Positions 47,755 through 57,347 of a stretch of 64,000 nt of DNA are shown here, piece by piece (within the stretch, counting starts at the first letter, position 1; every line of letters begins with the position of its first letter). The notes beneath the pieces are model-generated. The model saw only the letters and a list, made by a program, of their open reading frames with translations, was not told the DNA's origin and searched no databases. The position numbers were made by a program, and so were the translations under genes. Source of the DNA: Phocaeicola coprocola DSM 17136 (GTDB taxonomy: Bacteria; Bacteroidota; Bacteroidia; Bacteroidales; Bacteroidaceae); the NCBI RefSeq assembly GCF_000154845.1, contig NZ_DS981457.1:1-64000 (forward strand), written 5' to 3'.

Positions 47755-49128
47755 TTATTTACCTTTTCTGCTAAGCCAAAGCTGATTCATCTCTTCCAAA
47801 GTCTTTCCTTTGGTTTCAGGAACCCATTTCCATACAAAGAAAGCAGCAATCAAACATATCGCTCCATAGAGTGAATACGCAAAGAAAGGACTAACTTCGT
47901 ACATTGCAGGGAAGGTAGAAGATACCAGATAATTGAATATCCATTGGAAAGCAACAGCAATAGCTACAGCTTTACCACGAATTGTGTTAGGGAATATTTC
48001 TGCAATCAAAACCCATGTAATCGGTCCCCATGACATCATAAAAGCAGCAGAATAAACAATGATACACAATACAGCAATCATTCCACTTACATGGAGTTCA
48101 TCACATGCAGCAGTTCCCAATGCCCCGATAGCCATACCAATAGAACCAATAATAAGCAATGGCTTTCTACCTAATTTCTCTACAGTAAAGATAGCAACCA
48201 GTGTAAAGGTAATGTTAACTATACCCATAATAACAGTCTGCATCATGCCATCACCTCCACCTCCAATCTTTTCAAAGATACGCGGAGCGTAATAAAGCAC
48301 AGCATTAATACCGATAGCCTGCTGGAATACAGAAAGCAATATACCAATAACGATAACAGCAACACCATACGTAAAGAGCTTTTCTGTTTTTTCAGCTGTA
48401 ACAGACTTAATATCTGCGAAGATTTTCTTTGCCTTTTCAGGACCATTAATACGCTCCAATACATACAATGCCTTAGAATCGTTTCCTTCCATCACCAGAT
48501 AACGAGGTGTCTTAGGAACAAAAAACAATAAGATACCGAATACAGCAGCAGGATATGCTTCTGAAACGAACATCTTACGCCAGCCTTCCGATACCAGGAC
48601 TTCTTCGGTCATACCATCCTTAATCATGTAATTTACAAAATACACAACCAGCATACCGAAAATCACCGCAAACTGATTACATGAAACCAGCTTACCACGA
48701 ATCTCCGATGGAGCTACTTCGGCAATATACATCGGACTGATAGCAGAAGCCAGACCTACTCCTACTCCACCTAATATACGGTAGAAGTTAAATGCCAGAA
48801 TCAGAGAAAATGAAGTATCTCCTTTTTCGAAGAAAATAAATTCCGGATAATACGACCCCAGTGCAGACAAAAAAAGCAGCACGGCTGATAAACGCAAAGA
48901 ATTGCGTCGTCCCATACGAGAAGCGCACACTCCTGAGATCGCTCCACCAATTACACACCCGATTAAAGCACTGGAAGCTGTAACGCCATGCCAAAAAGCA
49001 TTTAATCCCAAATGTTTCTGAAGAGCCTGTTCTGCTCCAGAAATTACAGCGGTATCATATCCGAAAAGAAGACCGCCTAAAATGGCCACTAAGACCAAAC
49101 TAACCAAATACAAATTACTGTTTCTCAC
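47755..49128 (-). CDS. MFS sugar:proton symporter (XylE-like)
   Basis: The protein has 457 residues if started at the GTG at 49128 (RNSNLYLVSLVLVAILGG...). An upstream TTG-started extension overlaps the likely promoter box. Sugar-porter signatures are present: GGLLFGYDTAVISGAEQAL in the first helix, ASRMGRRNSLRLSA, VPKTPRYLVMEGND and VPETKGKTLEEMNQLW at the end. Twelve membrane segments are expected. The closest known type is the xylose/H+ symporter XylE, but sugar specificity cannot be read from sequence alone. It is a single gene with its own terminator. Confidence 0.88.
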   Translation of the reverse strand: MRNSNLYLVSLVLVAILGGLLFGYDTAVISGAEQALQKHLGLNAFWHGVTASSALIGCVIGGAISGVCASRMGRRNSLRLSAVLLFLSALGSYYPEFIFFEKGDTSFSLILAFNFYRILGGVGVGLASAISPMYIAEVAPSEIRGKLVSCNQFAVIFGMLVVYFVNYMIKDGMTEEVLVSEGWRKMFVSEAYPAAVFGILLFFVPKTPRYLVMEGNDSKALYVLERINGPEKAKKIFADIKSVTAEKTEKLFTYGVAVIVIGILLSVFQQAIGINAVLYYAPRIFEKIGGGGDGMMQTVIMGIVNITFTLVAIFTVEKLGRKPLLIIGSIGMAIGALGTAACDELHVSGMIAVLCIIVYSAAFMMSWGPITWVLIAEIFPNTIRGKAVAIAVAFQWIFNYLVSSTFPAMYEVSPFFAYSLYGAICLIAAFFVWKWVPETKGKTLEEMNQLWLSRKGK

Positions 49129-49159
49129 GATATTAAATTTATAGTTTTCGTACTGGCTA

Positions 49160-49262
49160 CGAAAATACAAAATCTATTCTTTCATCGTATCTTCCGTTAA
49201 GTCTTTTTCACATTGTCAGATATATTTCTTTAGATTAGATAATAGTTTCTTAACTAATCTAA
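49160..49262 (-). promoter_or_regulatory. Promoter box and upstream inverted repeat of the transporter gene
   Basis: On the minus strand TATTTTCG (49160-49167) resembles the -7 element and lies 31 nt before the GTG start. An 8-bp inverted repeat TTAGATTA/TAATCTAA (49230-49237 and 49255-49262) lies about 63 nt further upstream and is a candidate regulator site. Confidence 0.5.
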
Positions 49263-49349
49263 GCACCAACAAGCAACATTTGGAACTCTCACACAAAAAA
49301 ATTATATTTGCTTCGGATTATTCAATAGTTCGTTAAAAATTCGCCAAGC

Positions 49350-50567
49350 CTAAGCGGCTCTGGCAGTAAATAAAATGAGTTCTTTGAAAAGTTTGTCAAT
49401 AACTTGCGGGTCTGGGCTAATCCCAAACACGCAAATAAATCGTTCAAGCATATAAGCATTGTGTATGAAAGACTTGCAGGAGGATATGGAATAGGTTATT
49501 CCGAGCCTCTTACATGCCGCTTTGGCCAAGTTGACAGCAGCAAGCGATGCATTGAAGTGAAAATCCAATTTCCTGAAGTCGGTAGACTGGCAGCTGGTGA
49601 TTCCTGCATGCTGCTTGCCATCTCTAAAGCAAAATTCCAGTTGGAACCTGGTTCTGTAATAATCCAGCACCTCACGTCCATCCATGGAATCGTCTGTAGA
49701 GAAGTAAAGCTGCCACTTGTCTGTCCTCCCGTCCATCGGATACCAGATGGCTAAGGAAACATACCTTTTGAGAGCTTTTGCATATACCCTCAATCCGTAT
49801 AGCTTTCCCTTGTTCACCTCGTATTCCTTGCACCGGGTCAAATCCAGATTGGCAAAGTCAATCCTGCCGTCAAACCACTTGGGATGGCCACGTTTTCCTG
49901 TTTTCTGTTCCAATGTCGGATAGTACAGGATTACGTCATTCCGAAAGCGGCTGATGACATGGAAATCGTTCTCACACATAGGTGTTACGAAAGTTTCCTT
50001 GGAAAAGAATGCGTCTGCAACCACCGTTTTGGATATGCTTTGCAGCTTGTCTTTTCTGCTGATAAGATAGCAGCTGTACCAGTCAACAAGGTTCTTGTCC
50101 ATATTATCCAAGGTCTTACAATCCGGCGTCTGAATGGAACCTAAAGTCATGCATTCATGGTTGTCGATGTCAATGACACCGATGCCCATGATTTCCAGTC
50201 CACGCTTGTATTCTCCTGCACAACCGGACCAGAAGTAACCTATCCAAGGTGTCTTCTTGCCTGATTTGGGAATATAGGAAGGATCGATGGCGATGGCTTT
50301 TCTTTTGCCTGTGAGATACTTGCTGATGATAGATCCGTTGAACGCAAACCAGTCGAAAGTTTCATGCTCAAAAAGGTTGCGATAAGTCTGTTCTGAGAAA
50401 CAGCCATATCTGCCCAATTGAAGGAAATTTATACGATCCGGGATGGCCATGAATAATTTCATGGTGTCCATGAATGCTTTTTCAAAAGGTTTGTGTATAT
50501 TCGCTACTGATTTGAGAGCCGACAGGCACTCGGATTGGTATTGCATAAGGAGTGTTTCTTTAGTCAT
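49350..50567 (-). CDS. IS4-type transposase
   Basis: The protein has 405 residues. The first acidic site is AIAIDPSYIPKSGKKTPW, the second is in VVADAFFSKETFV, and a Y-(2)-R-(3)-E-(6)-K signature appears in YYRTRFQLEFCFRDGK. The reading frame is intact. I could not fix the terminal inverted repeats, so the ends of the element are unknown. The gene separates the core transporter gene from the defence operon and may mark how the island entered. Confidence 0.85.
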   Translation of the reverse strand: MTKETLLMQYQSECLSALKSVANIHKPFEKAFMDTMKLFMAIPDRINFLQLGRYGCFSEQTYRNLFEHETFDWFAFNGSIISKYLTGKRKAIAIDPSYIPKSGKKTPWIGYFWSGCAGEYKRGLEIMGIGVIDIDNHECMTLGSIQTPDCKTLDNMDKNLVDWYSCYLISRKDKLQSISKTVVADAFFSKETFVTPMCENDFHVISRFRNDVILYYPTLEQKTGKRGHPKWFDGRIDFANLDLTRCKEYEVNKGKLYGLRVYAKALKRYVSLAIWYPMDGRTDKWQLYFSTDDSMDGREVLDYYRTRFQLEFCFRDGKQHAGITSCQSTDFRKLDFHFNASLAAVNLAKAACKRLGITYSISSCKSFIHNAYMLERFICVFGISPDPQVIDKLFKELILFTARAA

Positions 50568-50769
50568 AATCAGAAGAGTTCAGAGACTTCTAATTTACTA
50601 AGAAATAACGAATTATGCAATACTTTCCTCCTTTATTATCAGCAGGTTAGCTCTCTTTTTTCAGCACATTTCTTCATGCTTAACCATTCGTTTTTGACAA
50701 CATTTCAATGACCTCTTTAGTGTTTCCGAACCAGCTTTTGCCGGTTCTGTTGTTTAACTTTTAATCTTT

Positions 50770-50785
50770 CGGTAAAAATTTACCG
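50770..50785. promoter_or_regulatory. Palindrome upstream of the defence operon
   Basis: CGGTAAAAATTTACCG pairs over 7 of 8 positions and ends 13 nt before the methylase ATG. Its position suits an operator or a leader hairpin. No repressor gene is next to it. Confidence 0.45.
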
Positions 50786-50798
50786 AAGTATTGAGTAT

Positions 50799-51656
50799 AT
50801 GAAACCTATAATAAAATATAGAGGTGGAAAATCGAAAGAAATTCCACAAATAATACAATATATGCCACAATTTGATGGAAGGTACATAGAACCTTTTTTG
50901 GGTGGTGGTGCTATGTTCTTCCATCTGGAGCCAAATAATGCTATAATTAATGATATTAATGTACGCTTGATAAACTTTTATAGAAGTGTGCAACAAGATT
51001 TTATGCAATTAAGTATGGAATTGGCTGAGTTAGAGAATATTTACAGCAACAATCGGTTGGAATTTGATAAATTAAAGAAACTTCATCCAGAAGATAGAAT
51101 ACCAGATGAGAATGAGACTTTATATTATCAATTAAGGGATATGTATAATGGCTTAATACCTTCGACTTATTCAGATGCTGCTTTATATTACTTTATTAAT
51201 AAAACAGCTTTTTCTGGAATGATTCGTTTTAACGCAAAAGGAGAATACAATGTTCCTTATGGTAGGTACAAAAATCTTAATACAAAAATTATTACTGAAG
51301 CACATCATGCTTTACTGGTAAATACCGAGATTCATAATACAGATTATAGTGATATATTTAATTTAGTAAATCCTGACGATTTTGTGTTTTTGGATCCACC
51401 ATATGATTGTATTTTTTCAGACTACGGAAATATACAATATCAAGATGGGTTTAACGAAGAAAACCACAGACGGTTAGCTGAGGATTTCTATAATTTAGGA
51501 TGCAGATCACTTATGGTAATAGGTGATACTCCGTTAATTCGAGATTTATATGGAAATAATATCATAGCAGAGTATGATAAAAATTATTCCGTGAATATTA
51601 GAAATAGATTTCAGGCGGAGGCTACACATTTAATAATAACAAATTACGAATTATAA
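50799..51656 (+). CDS. D12-class N6-adenine DNA methyltransferase (Dam-like)
   Basis: The protein has 285 residues. The D12 (alpha-type) order of motifs is visible: KYRGGKSKEI at residues 6-15, the SAM motif EPFLGGGAMFFHLEPN at about 31-46, and the catalytic DPPY at 199-202. It transfers a methyl group to adenine N6, by analogy in a short palindromic site such as GATC, though the site is not readable. It is the first gene of a five-gene operon and ends 4 nt before the next start. Its AT-rich composition matches the N-terminus of the ATPase that follows. It probably marks self DNA for the restriction module. Confidence 0.9.
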   Translation: MKPIIKYRGGKSKEIPQIIQYMPQFDGRYIEPFLGGGAMFFHLEPNNAIINDINVRLINFYRSVQQDFMQLSMELAELENIYSNNRLEFDKLKKLHPEDRIPDENETLYYQLRDMYNGLIPSTYSDAALYYFINKTAFSGMIRFNAKGEYNVPYGRYKNLNTKIITEAHHALLVNTEIHNTDYSDIFNLVNPDDFVFLDPPYDCIFSDYGNIQYQDGFNEENHRRLAEDFYNLGCRSLMVIGDTPLIRDLYGNNIIAEYDKNYSVNIRNRFQAEATHLIITNYEL

Positions 51657-51660
51657 TAAA

Positions 51661-53616
51661 ATGGACTCTATTACACGTATTAAAGAATTTATAAAGAGTA
51701 ATTTTCCTGATTGGGAAAAAATCAGTTTTTCTGAATTCCAAGAAAACATTGATTTTAGAGATGATTTGAGTGAATTATACAAAATAAATCATGAGGAAAT
51801 AATATTAATATCATATACCAATATTAGTATTACTGGAACTGATCGACCCAAACCCCAACTTAGAGTTTTTCTTGATGAATATAAGAAGCCTTTCCATTTT
51901 GCAAAAGAACATCAATTACGCTACTATCTATTTTCAATTTTTACAAAGGATGATAATATGGCAAGGGGATTGAACAATTTCAATCCCAAAGAATATATTA
52001 TCTCCATAGAAACAAATCTTGATACTGAGGGGTCTAGAAGAGATTTAAGAAGTATTTACGATTATGCAAATGAGAAATTGGGCAAAAGAAAATTTCTTAA
52101 ATGTTCTCGTACCAACTATAAGGCCGACATAAACCAAGCATCATTTATTTATATAGGTACTCCTAGTAATCCCGACAAAACGACTTTTGAAAATTTTATC
52201 AACATTTTTGATTCAAGACCATACCAAAACTCAACTAATAATGTTAGTAAACAAATGGTCAATGAATTAAAAATAAGTTCAGAATATATAAAATATACCG
52301 ATATCATTACTGCAGCTAAAACTAAACCGTTTCTTTTGCTAGCTGGTATTTCCGGGACAGGGAAAAGCCGGATTGTGCGCGAATTTGCCTTTAAGTCATG
52401 TCCAAAATACTTGCAAGACAAGGCTGGCACAACGCCTGGCAACTATTGTATGATTGAGGTAAAACCCAATTGGCATGACTCAACAGAATTGTTGGGATAT
52501 TACAGCCGATTAGGGAAGGGTGGTTATCAGTTCACTAAGTTCGTCAAGTTCTTGGTAAAGGCCAAGATGTTCCCTACCGTTCCATTCTTTGTTTGTCTTG
52601 ATGAAATGAATCTGGCGCCTGTAGAACAATACTTTGCAGAGATTTTGAGTATATTGGAAACTCGCAAGCATCCAAAGAATGAAGAAACTGGCGAGGTTGA
52701 TATGACCATGGTTAAAACAGAGCCAATAATTGATACACTGTATTTCCGTGAATTGTCAGAGATACCCCACACAAGGAATGCACAAACGGGAGAGCTTTTC
52801 AGCAGCAATTTGACCGACAGGGAGATCTACCTTAAACTCTTTAATATTAAAACCGAAAGTGATATTAATGAAGAGGTCGGCAAACGTACAGACCTGACGA
52901 CCGAAGGACTAACCCTTCCTGACAATGTAGTAATTATTGGTACAGTCAATATGGATGATACCACGCATCAGTTCTCTCGTAAAGTGATTGACCGTGCTAT
53001 GACCATAGAAATGAATGGAGGTAATCTACGCAATATGTTCGGTGGTAGCAAAAACTTGGAGTACTTGTCTGGCGAAGAGCAACAAAAATGGCAGAATGCT
53101 TTCGCTCGTCGAAATGTCACTGCCGACGAGGTTCTAGAGGCACATTCAGATGTCGCAGCAGAATTAGTAGAAAAACTTCCATCACAGTTGGAGGAAATCA
53201 ACAAGGCATTGAAAGGCACTCCTTTTGAGGTTAGTTATCGTGTGCTGAACGAACTGACCATTATGGTTGGTGTGATGCTCGATGAAGGCAAGGAACTGGA
53301 TGATGCCATTACACAATCTGTAAATAACATTCTGTTAATGAAGATTCTTCCACGCATTGAGGGCGATGCAGAGATGTTTGCGTTGTCAAGAGAATATAAA
53401 AGTAAAGTTGATGTACCTTATGACAATCGTTTAGAATGGCTGAAAGAATTGGCTCCAGACATCAAAGAAATATCAAGCGACATTACAACATCCGAAAATG
53501 ATGAGGCAGAAGAACTGACAGAAAAGGACAAGGGACATCAACAAATAGCCAAAGAGAAGATACAAGAAATGATTGACCGATTGAATAATCAAGAGTTCAC
53601 TCGTTTCTGGCCATAA
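51661..53616 (+). CDS. McrB-like AAA+ ATPase/GTPase with unknown N-terminal domain
   Basis: The protein has 651 residues. Walker A is AGISGTGKSR (Lys235), Walker B is VCLDEMNLAPVEQYFAEI (Asp314-Glu315), and the sensor region is IGTVNMDDTTHQFSRKVIDR. These are the hallmarks of the McrB branch of AAA+ motors. The first 215 residues are unrelated to anything I recognise and are probably the DNA- or modification-recognition part. A striking change in base composition occurs at about 52,320, exactly where the AAA+ domain begins. By analogy with McrB it should form a ring that translocates DNA and activates the DUF2357 nuclease encoded 17 nt downstream. Confidence 0.9.
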   Translation: MDSITRIKEFIKSNFPDWEKISFSEFQENIDFRDDLSELYKINHEEIILISYTNISITGTDRPKPQLRVFLDEYKKPFHFAKEHQLRYYLFSIFTKDDNMARGLNNFNPKEYIISIETNLDTEGSRRDLRSIYDYANEKLGKRKFLKCSRTNYKADINQASFIYIGTPSNPDKTTFENFINIFDSRPYQNSTNNVSKQMVNELKISSEYIKYTDIITAAKTKPFLLLAGISGTGKSRIVREFAFKSCPKYLQDKAGTTPGNYCMIEVKPNWHDSTELLGYYSRLGKGGYQFTKFVKFLVKAKMFPTVPFFVCLDEMNLAPVEQYFAEILSILETRKHPKNEETGEVDMTMVKTEPIIDTLYFRELSEIPHTRNAQTGELFSSNLTDREIYLKLFNIKTESDINEEVGKRTDLTTEGLTLPDNVVIIGTVNMDDTTHQFSRKVIDRAMTIEMNGGNLRNMFGGSKNLEYLSGEEQQKWQNAFARRNVTADEVLEAHSDVAAELVEKLPSQLEEINKALKGTPFEVSYRVLNELTIMVGVMLDEGKELDDAITQSVNNILLMKILPRIEGDAEMFALSREYKSKVDVPYDNRLEWLKELAPDIKEISSDITTSENDEAEELTEKDKGHQQIAKEKIQEMIDRLNNQEFTRFWP

Positions 53617-53633
53617 TCATATAGAAAGGACAT

Positions 53634-56075
53634 ATGCAGACAGAGGTTTTAAGATTAATTCATCCTGATTACGAGGTAATTGTTCGCACACAAGACATAA
53701 GCTATTCGTGGGAACGCTTCAAGGGTCGCATCAATTATTCAAGGAGAGACAATCCAGATATTGATGCGCCAGAAACATATTGTCGATATACCTCAAAAGA
53801 TGAATGTGAACTTCGCCTATACAGTCCAATTACAAGGAAGAAAACTGAAGACGAAGAAGAAACAAAACTTGCAGCGGGCAAGGTTTGGGATAAGTTATGG
53901 CCTGTCATCTTTGAAACTTGTAAATATCAAGTTCGCTTACTATTCCATGGTGTAGATAAAGACTCTGTACCAGAAATTCGCCATGTACGAAAAGACATAG
54001 AGGACAGCTTCTTTGTTGATGAAGAGTTGAATGGAAGGGAAGAAAAATCCCTCACGGGAGAGTTGGACTTTTTGAATGAGCCTGGAGTGTTCAAACTAGA
54101 TTTCTCCTATCAGAAGAATGGTGTCCGTAAAGATAGCTATGTAACTTTTGATGTAGTATCACCCAAACTCGACACAAAAAACGATTACAAGTCGCTATTA
54201 CGGGAGATTAACGAGGAGTACGAAAACGTCATCTATCGCTATCTGAGCATTACTCTCCAGCAATTCAGTCGAGGACGGATTAATACCGATGCCACATGGA
54301 TGGCTGCATTTCAAAGCGTTGTGGATGACTATGTGAAGAACGTAAAACGTGTGATACAGAATCCACATTCACAAATTGTGAACTTCCGCACATCAAGAAA
54401 GGCAGAACAGATTAAGTTCTGGACACCTGCCATGGAAGAACGCTATAGCGAAGTAAAAAAAGAAGGGAAACTGGAAGAATATTACTTTGGCTATAATGAA
54501 GCACATTCTACACACGACACGATGGAAAACCGTTTCGTGAAATATACTCTTCAAAGTATTGGAAAACGACTTTCTTCTGTAATAACGACAGTTCTCAGTT
54601 CCTCCCAAGAAGAACTTTCAGAACGTCATCGCCAGATGTGGACAGACTATCAGGATTCTCTGAGAAAACTTTCGAAACACCCTTTCTTCAAAACAGTAGG
54701 TCGTTTCGATGGTATAAAACAAGACAGTCTTGTACTGCAAAACCGATTAGGTTATCAGCAAATTTACAAGGATTGGTTGAAATTGAAACGAGGAATTGAC
54801 TTGTATAATGGAGCTGCAAACATTGGAACTCTACAAATATGGGAGATTTATGAGCTATGGTGCTTCATAAAGATGAAGAAGTTGGTGGCTGATGTCATGG
54901 GTATTGACTATAACAAGCCATCACATGAACAACTGGTGACAGAGCCTAAAGGAACATTGCTCAATCCATTTACAAATTCCTCTTTGGAGCATATTGTGGA
55001 ATATCATTACCCCAAAGCAGAGAACGATGATAAGGATGAACGTAAGGCGCAACTGGCAGCACATGAAGGAGACGTAGTAACTCTTCATTATCAGCATACA
55101 TTTAACCGAACAAGCGGTAAGGATGAGTATAGCATGAGCATTAATACAGCAACAACAGAGCAACGTCCAGACATTGTGCTTAATATTCGCAAGGCATCTG
55201 GAGAAGTTGTCTTGACGTATTTGTATGATGCGAAATATCGTGTCATTAACGACAAAAAGCTTGATAAAGATTTTGAGGAGCAAGATATTGCTGAAATGTC
55301 AAATTTTCCAGGAGGTGATTACCCCCCAACTGATGCTATCAATCAGATGCATCGCTACCGTGACGCTATTTATTATAGCAAAGAGCATGAACCATATCGC
55401 TCCAAAGAAATAATTGGTGGCTATATCCTCTTTCCTGGTCGTGGTAACGATGAATACATCAAGAGACGTTACTATAGTGCTAGTATAGAAAGTGTGAATA
55501 TCGGTGCATTCCCTCTTTTACCCAATAGCGAATCCTTGCTGAGAGTGCATTTGGATGACATCTTGATGAAATTCACGACAGCTGATACTCATGTGGCTAA
55601 AGCCAAGCCACAACGCACATTGGCATATATCACTGAAGAAGAAAAGGTTGGAATGTTGCCAGACGATTTGGTAATGGTGGCGGTTGCTGGTAGTGAAGAG
55701 AAACGTCAATGGACATTTGACAATCTTTGGTACAACATTCCTTTGGATAAAATTGCAGATTCTCCTTGGAACAAAGCAAAGTATTTGCTCTTGTATGTCA
55801 AAGGAGAGATATATGTCGGTAACCTCTGCAAGATTGTCCGAACAAAGCATGATGTATGGACGAAAGAGCGTCTAATTCAATCGAATTATCCAAGTGAGCC
55901 ACACAACTCATCATATTTCATGATTCGAATAAGAAAGCCGAGTGACACAGATGCTGAATTGCAAAAGTTGCGATTCAGTGTCAAAGACATTCCTAATAAA
56001 TACTGGGGAAACGAGCGAATGGCATTCATGTTGGTTAAGTTGAATGACTTAGAGACTATCGTTGATAGAGTGTAA
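53634..56075 (+). CDS. DUF2357/McrC-like protein with PD-(D/E)XK nuclease domain
   Basis: The protein has 813 residues. The N-terminal half (to about residue 400) is DUF2357, recognisable from DTMENRFVKYTLQSIGKRL. The nuclease core shows RPDIVL (Asp513), LYDAKYR (Asp532-x-Lys534) and a following helix INQMHRYRDAIYY, matching PD-(D/E)XK enzymes. A C-terminal extension of about 200 residues follows. DUF2357 proteins pair with McrB-like motors much as McrC pairs with McrB. This is probably the DNA-cutting subunit. The SIR2 gene starts 18 nt after its stop. Confidence 0.88.
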   Translation: MQTEVLRLIHPDYEVIVRTQDISYSWERFKGRINYSRRDNPDIDAPETYCRYTSKDECELRLYSPITRKKTEDEEETKLAAGKVWDKLWPVIFETCKYQVRLLFHGVDKDSVPEIRHVRKDIEDSFFVDEELNGREEKSLTGELDFLNEPGVFKLDFSYQKNGVRKDSYVTFDVVSPKLDTKNDYKSLLREINEEYENVIYRYLSITLQQFSRGRINTDATWMAAFQSVVDDYVKNVKRVIQNPHSQIVNFRTSRKAEQIKFWTPAMEERYSEVKKEGKLEEYYFGYNEAHSTHDTMENRFVKYTLQSIGKRLSSVITTVLSSSQEELSERHRQMWTDYQDSLRKLSKHPFFKTVGRFDGIKQDSLVLQNRLGYQQIYKDWLKLKRGIDLYNGAANIGTLQIWEIYELWCFIKMKKLVADVMGIDYNKPSHEQLVTEPKGTLLNPFTNSSLEHIVEYHYPKAENDDKDERKAQLAAHEGDVVTLHYQHTFNRTSGKDEYSMSINTATTEQRPDIVLNIRKASGEVVLTYLYDAKYRVINDKKLDKDFEEQDIAEMSNFPGGDYPPTDAINQMHRYRDAIYYSKEHEPYRSKEIIGGYILFPGRGNDEYIKRRYYSASIESVNIGAFPLLPNSESLLRVHLDDILMKFTTADTHVAKAKPQRTLAYITEEEKVGMLPDDLVMVAVAGSEEKRQWTFDNLWYNIPLDKIADSPWNKAKYLLLYVKGEIYVGNLCKIVRTKHDVWTKERLIQSNYPSEPHNSSYFMIRIRKPSDTDAELQKLRFSVKDIPNKYWGNERMAFMLVKLNDLETIVDRV

Positions 56076-56093
56076 ATTAAATTGGATATTATA

Positions 56094-57347
56094 ATGGAAA
56101 AGATATTCTTATATAAAACGATAACCAAATCTGTTGCCTACGATGAGGAACATTGGTATATTGATAATAATCCTCAACAACAAAATGATGGAGATGGAGT
56201 TGCCCAGTTCAAGGAGTATGCCACTTCTGAAGCATTTCGTTTAATAGCGAATGATATTAGTAAATATACTAGTCATCTTAAAAATATTGCAGTTTTGACA
56301 GCAGCTGGCACTTCTATGGAAAATGGGGCTCATGGAGGGAAAACTCGTACAGAATTATGGCAAAGCTATGAAGAGGAAATAAATGCGATTAGCTCTGTAT
56401 TAACACAAAATGATGGTATTTTAAAAGATAAATGCCAGTCAATTATTGAATCTAAGAATATTGAAGACTTTTTGTCTTTTACAATTTTGTATGAAAAGTT
56501 GAATGGTGAGATTAAAGACGACGAAGGCAATTCTTTAAGATGTAAATTAGAAAAGAAGATTGCCGATGCTTGCAAGTTGCCTCTTGACGAGAATAATAGA
56601 CACCATCAGGATTTTATTAGAAAACTAACAGCGCGTAAGCCCGCAGAACCACGAGTTCAACTATATACGACAAATTATGATACATTATTTGAGCAAGCTG
56701 CTCAAAGAATGAATTATACCATTATAGATGGTTTTTCATTCTCTTATCCACGATTGTTCAATGGAAGTAACTTTGATCATGACGTTGTATATAGGGAACG
56801 TACTAGGATTAAGAACGAAGAAAGTTTTGTTCCTAATGTAATACAACTGTTTAAATTGCATGGTAGTATAGATTGGGAAAAGAAAGATGGTAAAATATAT
56901 CAAAAAGAAACAACAGATCATCCATGCATCATATATCCTGCAAGTGAGAAATATGAAAGCAGTTATGAACAACCATATTTTGAAATGATGTCACATTTAC
57001 AGAGTACCCTTCGAAAAGAGGGAACTCTGTTAATTGTTGCAGGTTTTGGATTTCAAGACAAGCATATTCAAAATGTTATTAAGGAGGCTGCACTTCAAAA
57101 CCCTAACTTTCATTTGCTTATTGTTTGTTTTGGCATGAAAAACTTCGCCAAAGATGGAGAAGCAGATAAATGGGAAGAAAGTGGCATAACACATAATTTA
57201 GTTCCTGATTTTGTGGCAGAAGATGGAACTGTCACTCAAAATGTAACAATAATTTTCTCTAAGTTTAAAGCCTTTGTAGAAAACTATCCGTATAATAGCT
57301 CTTATGAGGTAGATAATCCCAATAATTATGAAGCCATTCGACCATAA
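56094..57347 (+). CDS. SIR2-like NAD-hydrolysing effector
   Basis: The protein has 417 residues from the ATG at 56094. Sirtuin-fold motifs appear in order: the NAD-binding loop TAAGTSMENG (residues 69-78), TTNYDTLFEQA with Asn194 and Asp196, the catalytic histidine in FKLHGSIDW (His256), and a C-terminal VAGFGFQDKHIQNVI. Zinc-finger cysteines of true deacetylases are absent, as in defence SIR2 proteins that destroy NAD+ during phage infection. The last 20 nt overlap the HerA-type gene, a strong sign that the two products act together. Confidence 0.9.
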   Translation: MEKIFLYKTITKSVAYDEEHWYIDNNPQQQNDGDGVAQFKEYATSEAFRLIANDISKYTSHLKNIAVLTAAGTSMENGAHGGKTRTELWQSYEEEINAISSVLTQNDGILKDKCQSIIESKNIEDFLSFTILYEKLNGEIKDDEGNSLRCKLEKKIADACKLPLDENNRHHQDFIRKLTARKPAEPRVQLYTTNYDTLFEQAAQRMNYTIIDGFSFSYPRLFNGSNFDHDVVYRERTRIKNEESFVPNVIQLFKLHGSIDWEKKDGKIYQKETTDHPCIIYPASEKYESSYEQPYFEMMSHLQSTLRKEGTLLIVAGFGFQDKHIQNVIKEAALQNPNFHLLIVCFGMKNFAKDGEADKWEESGITHNLVPDFVAEDGTVTQNVTIIFSKFKAFVENYPYNSSYEVDNPNNYEAIRP

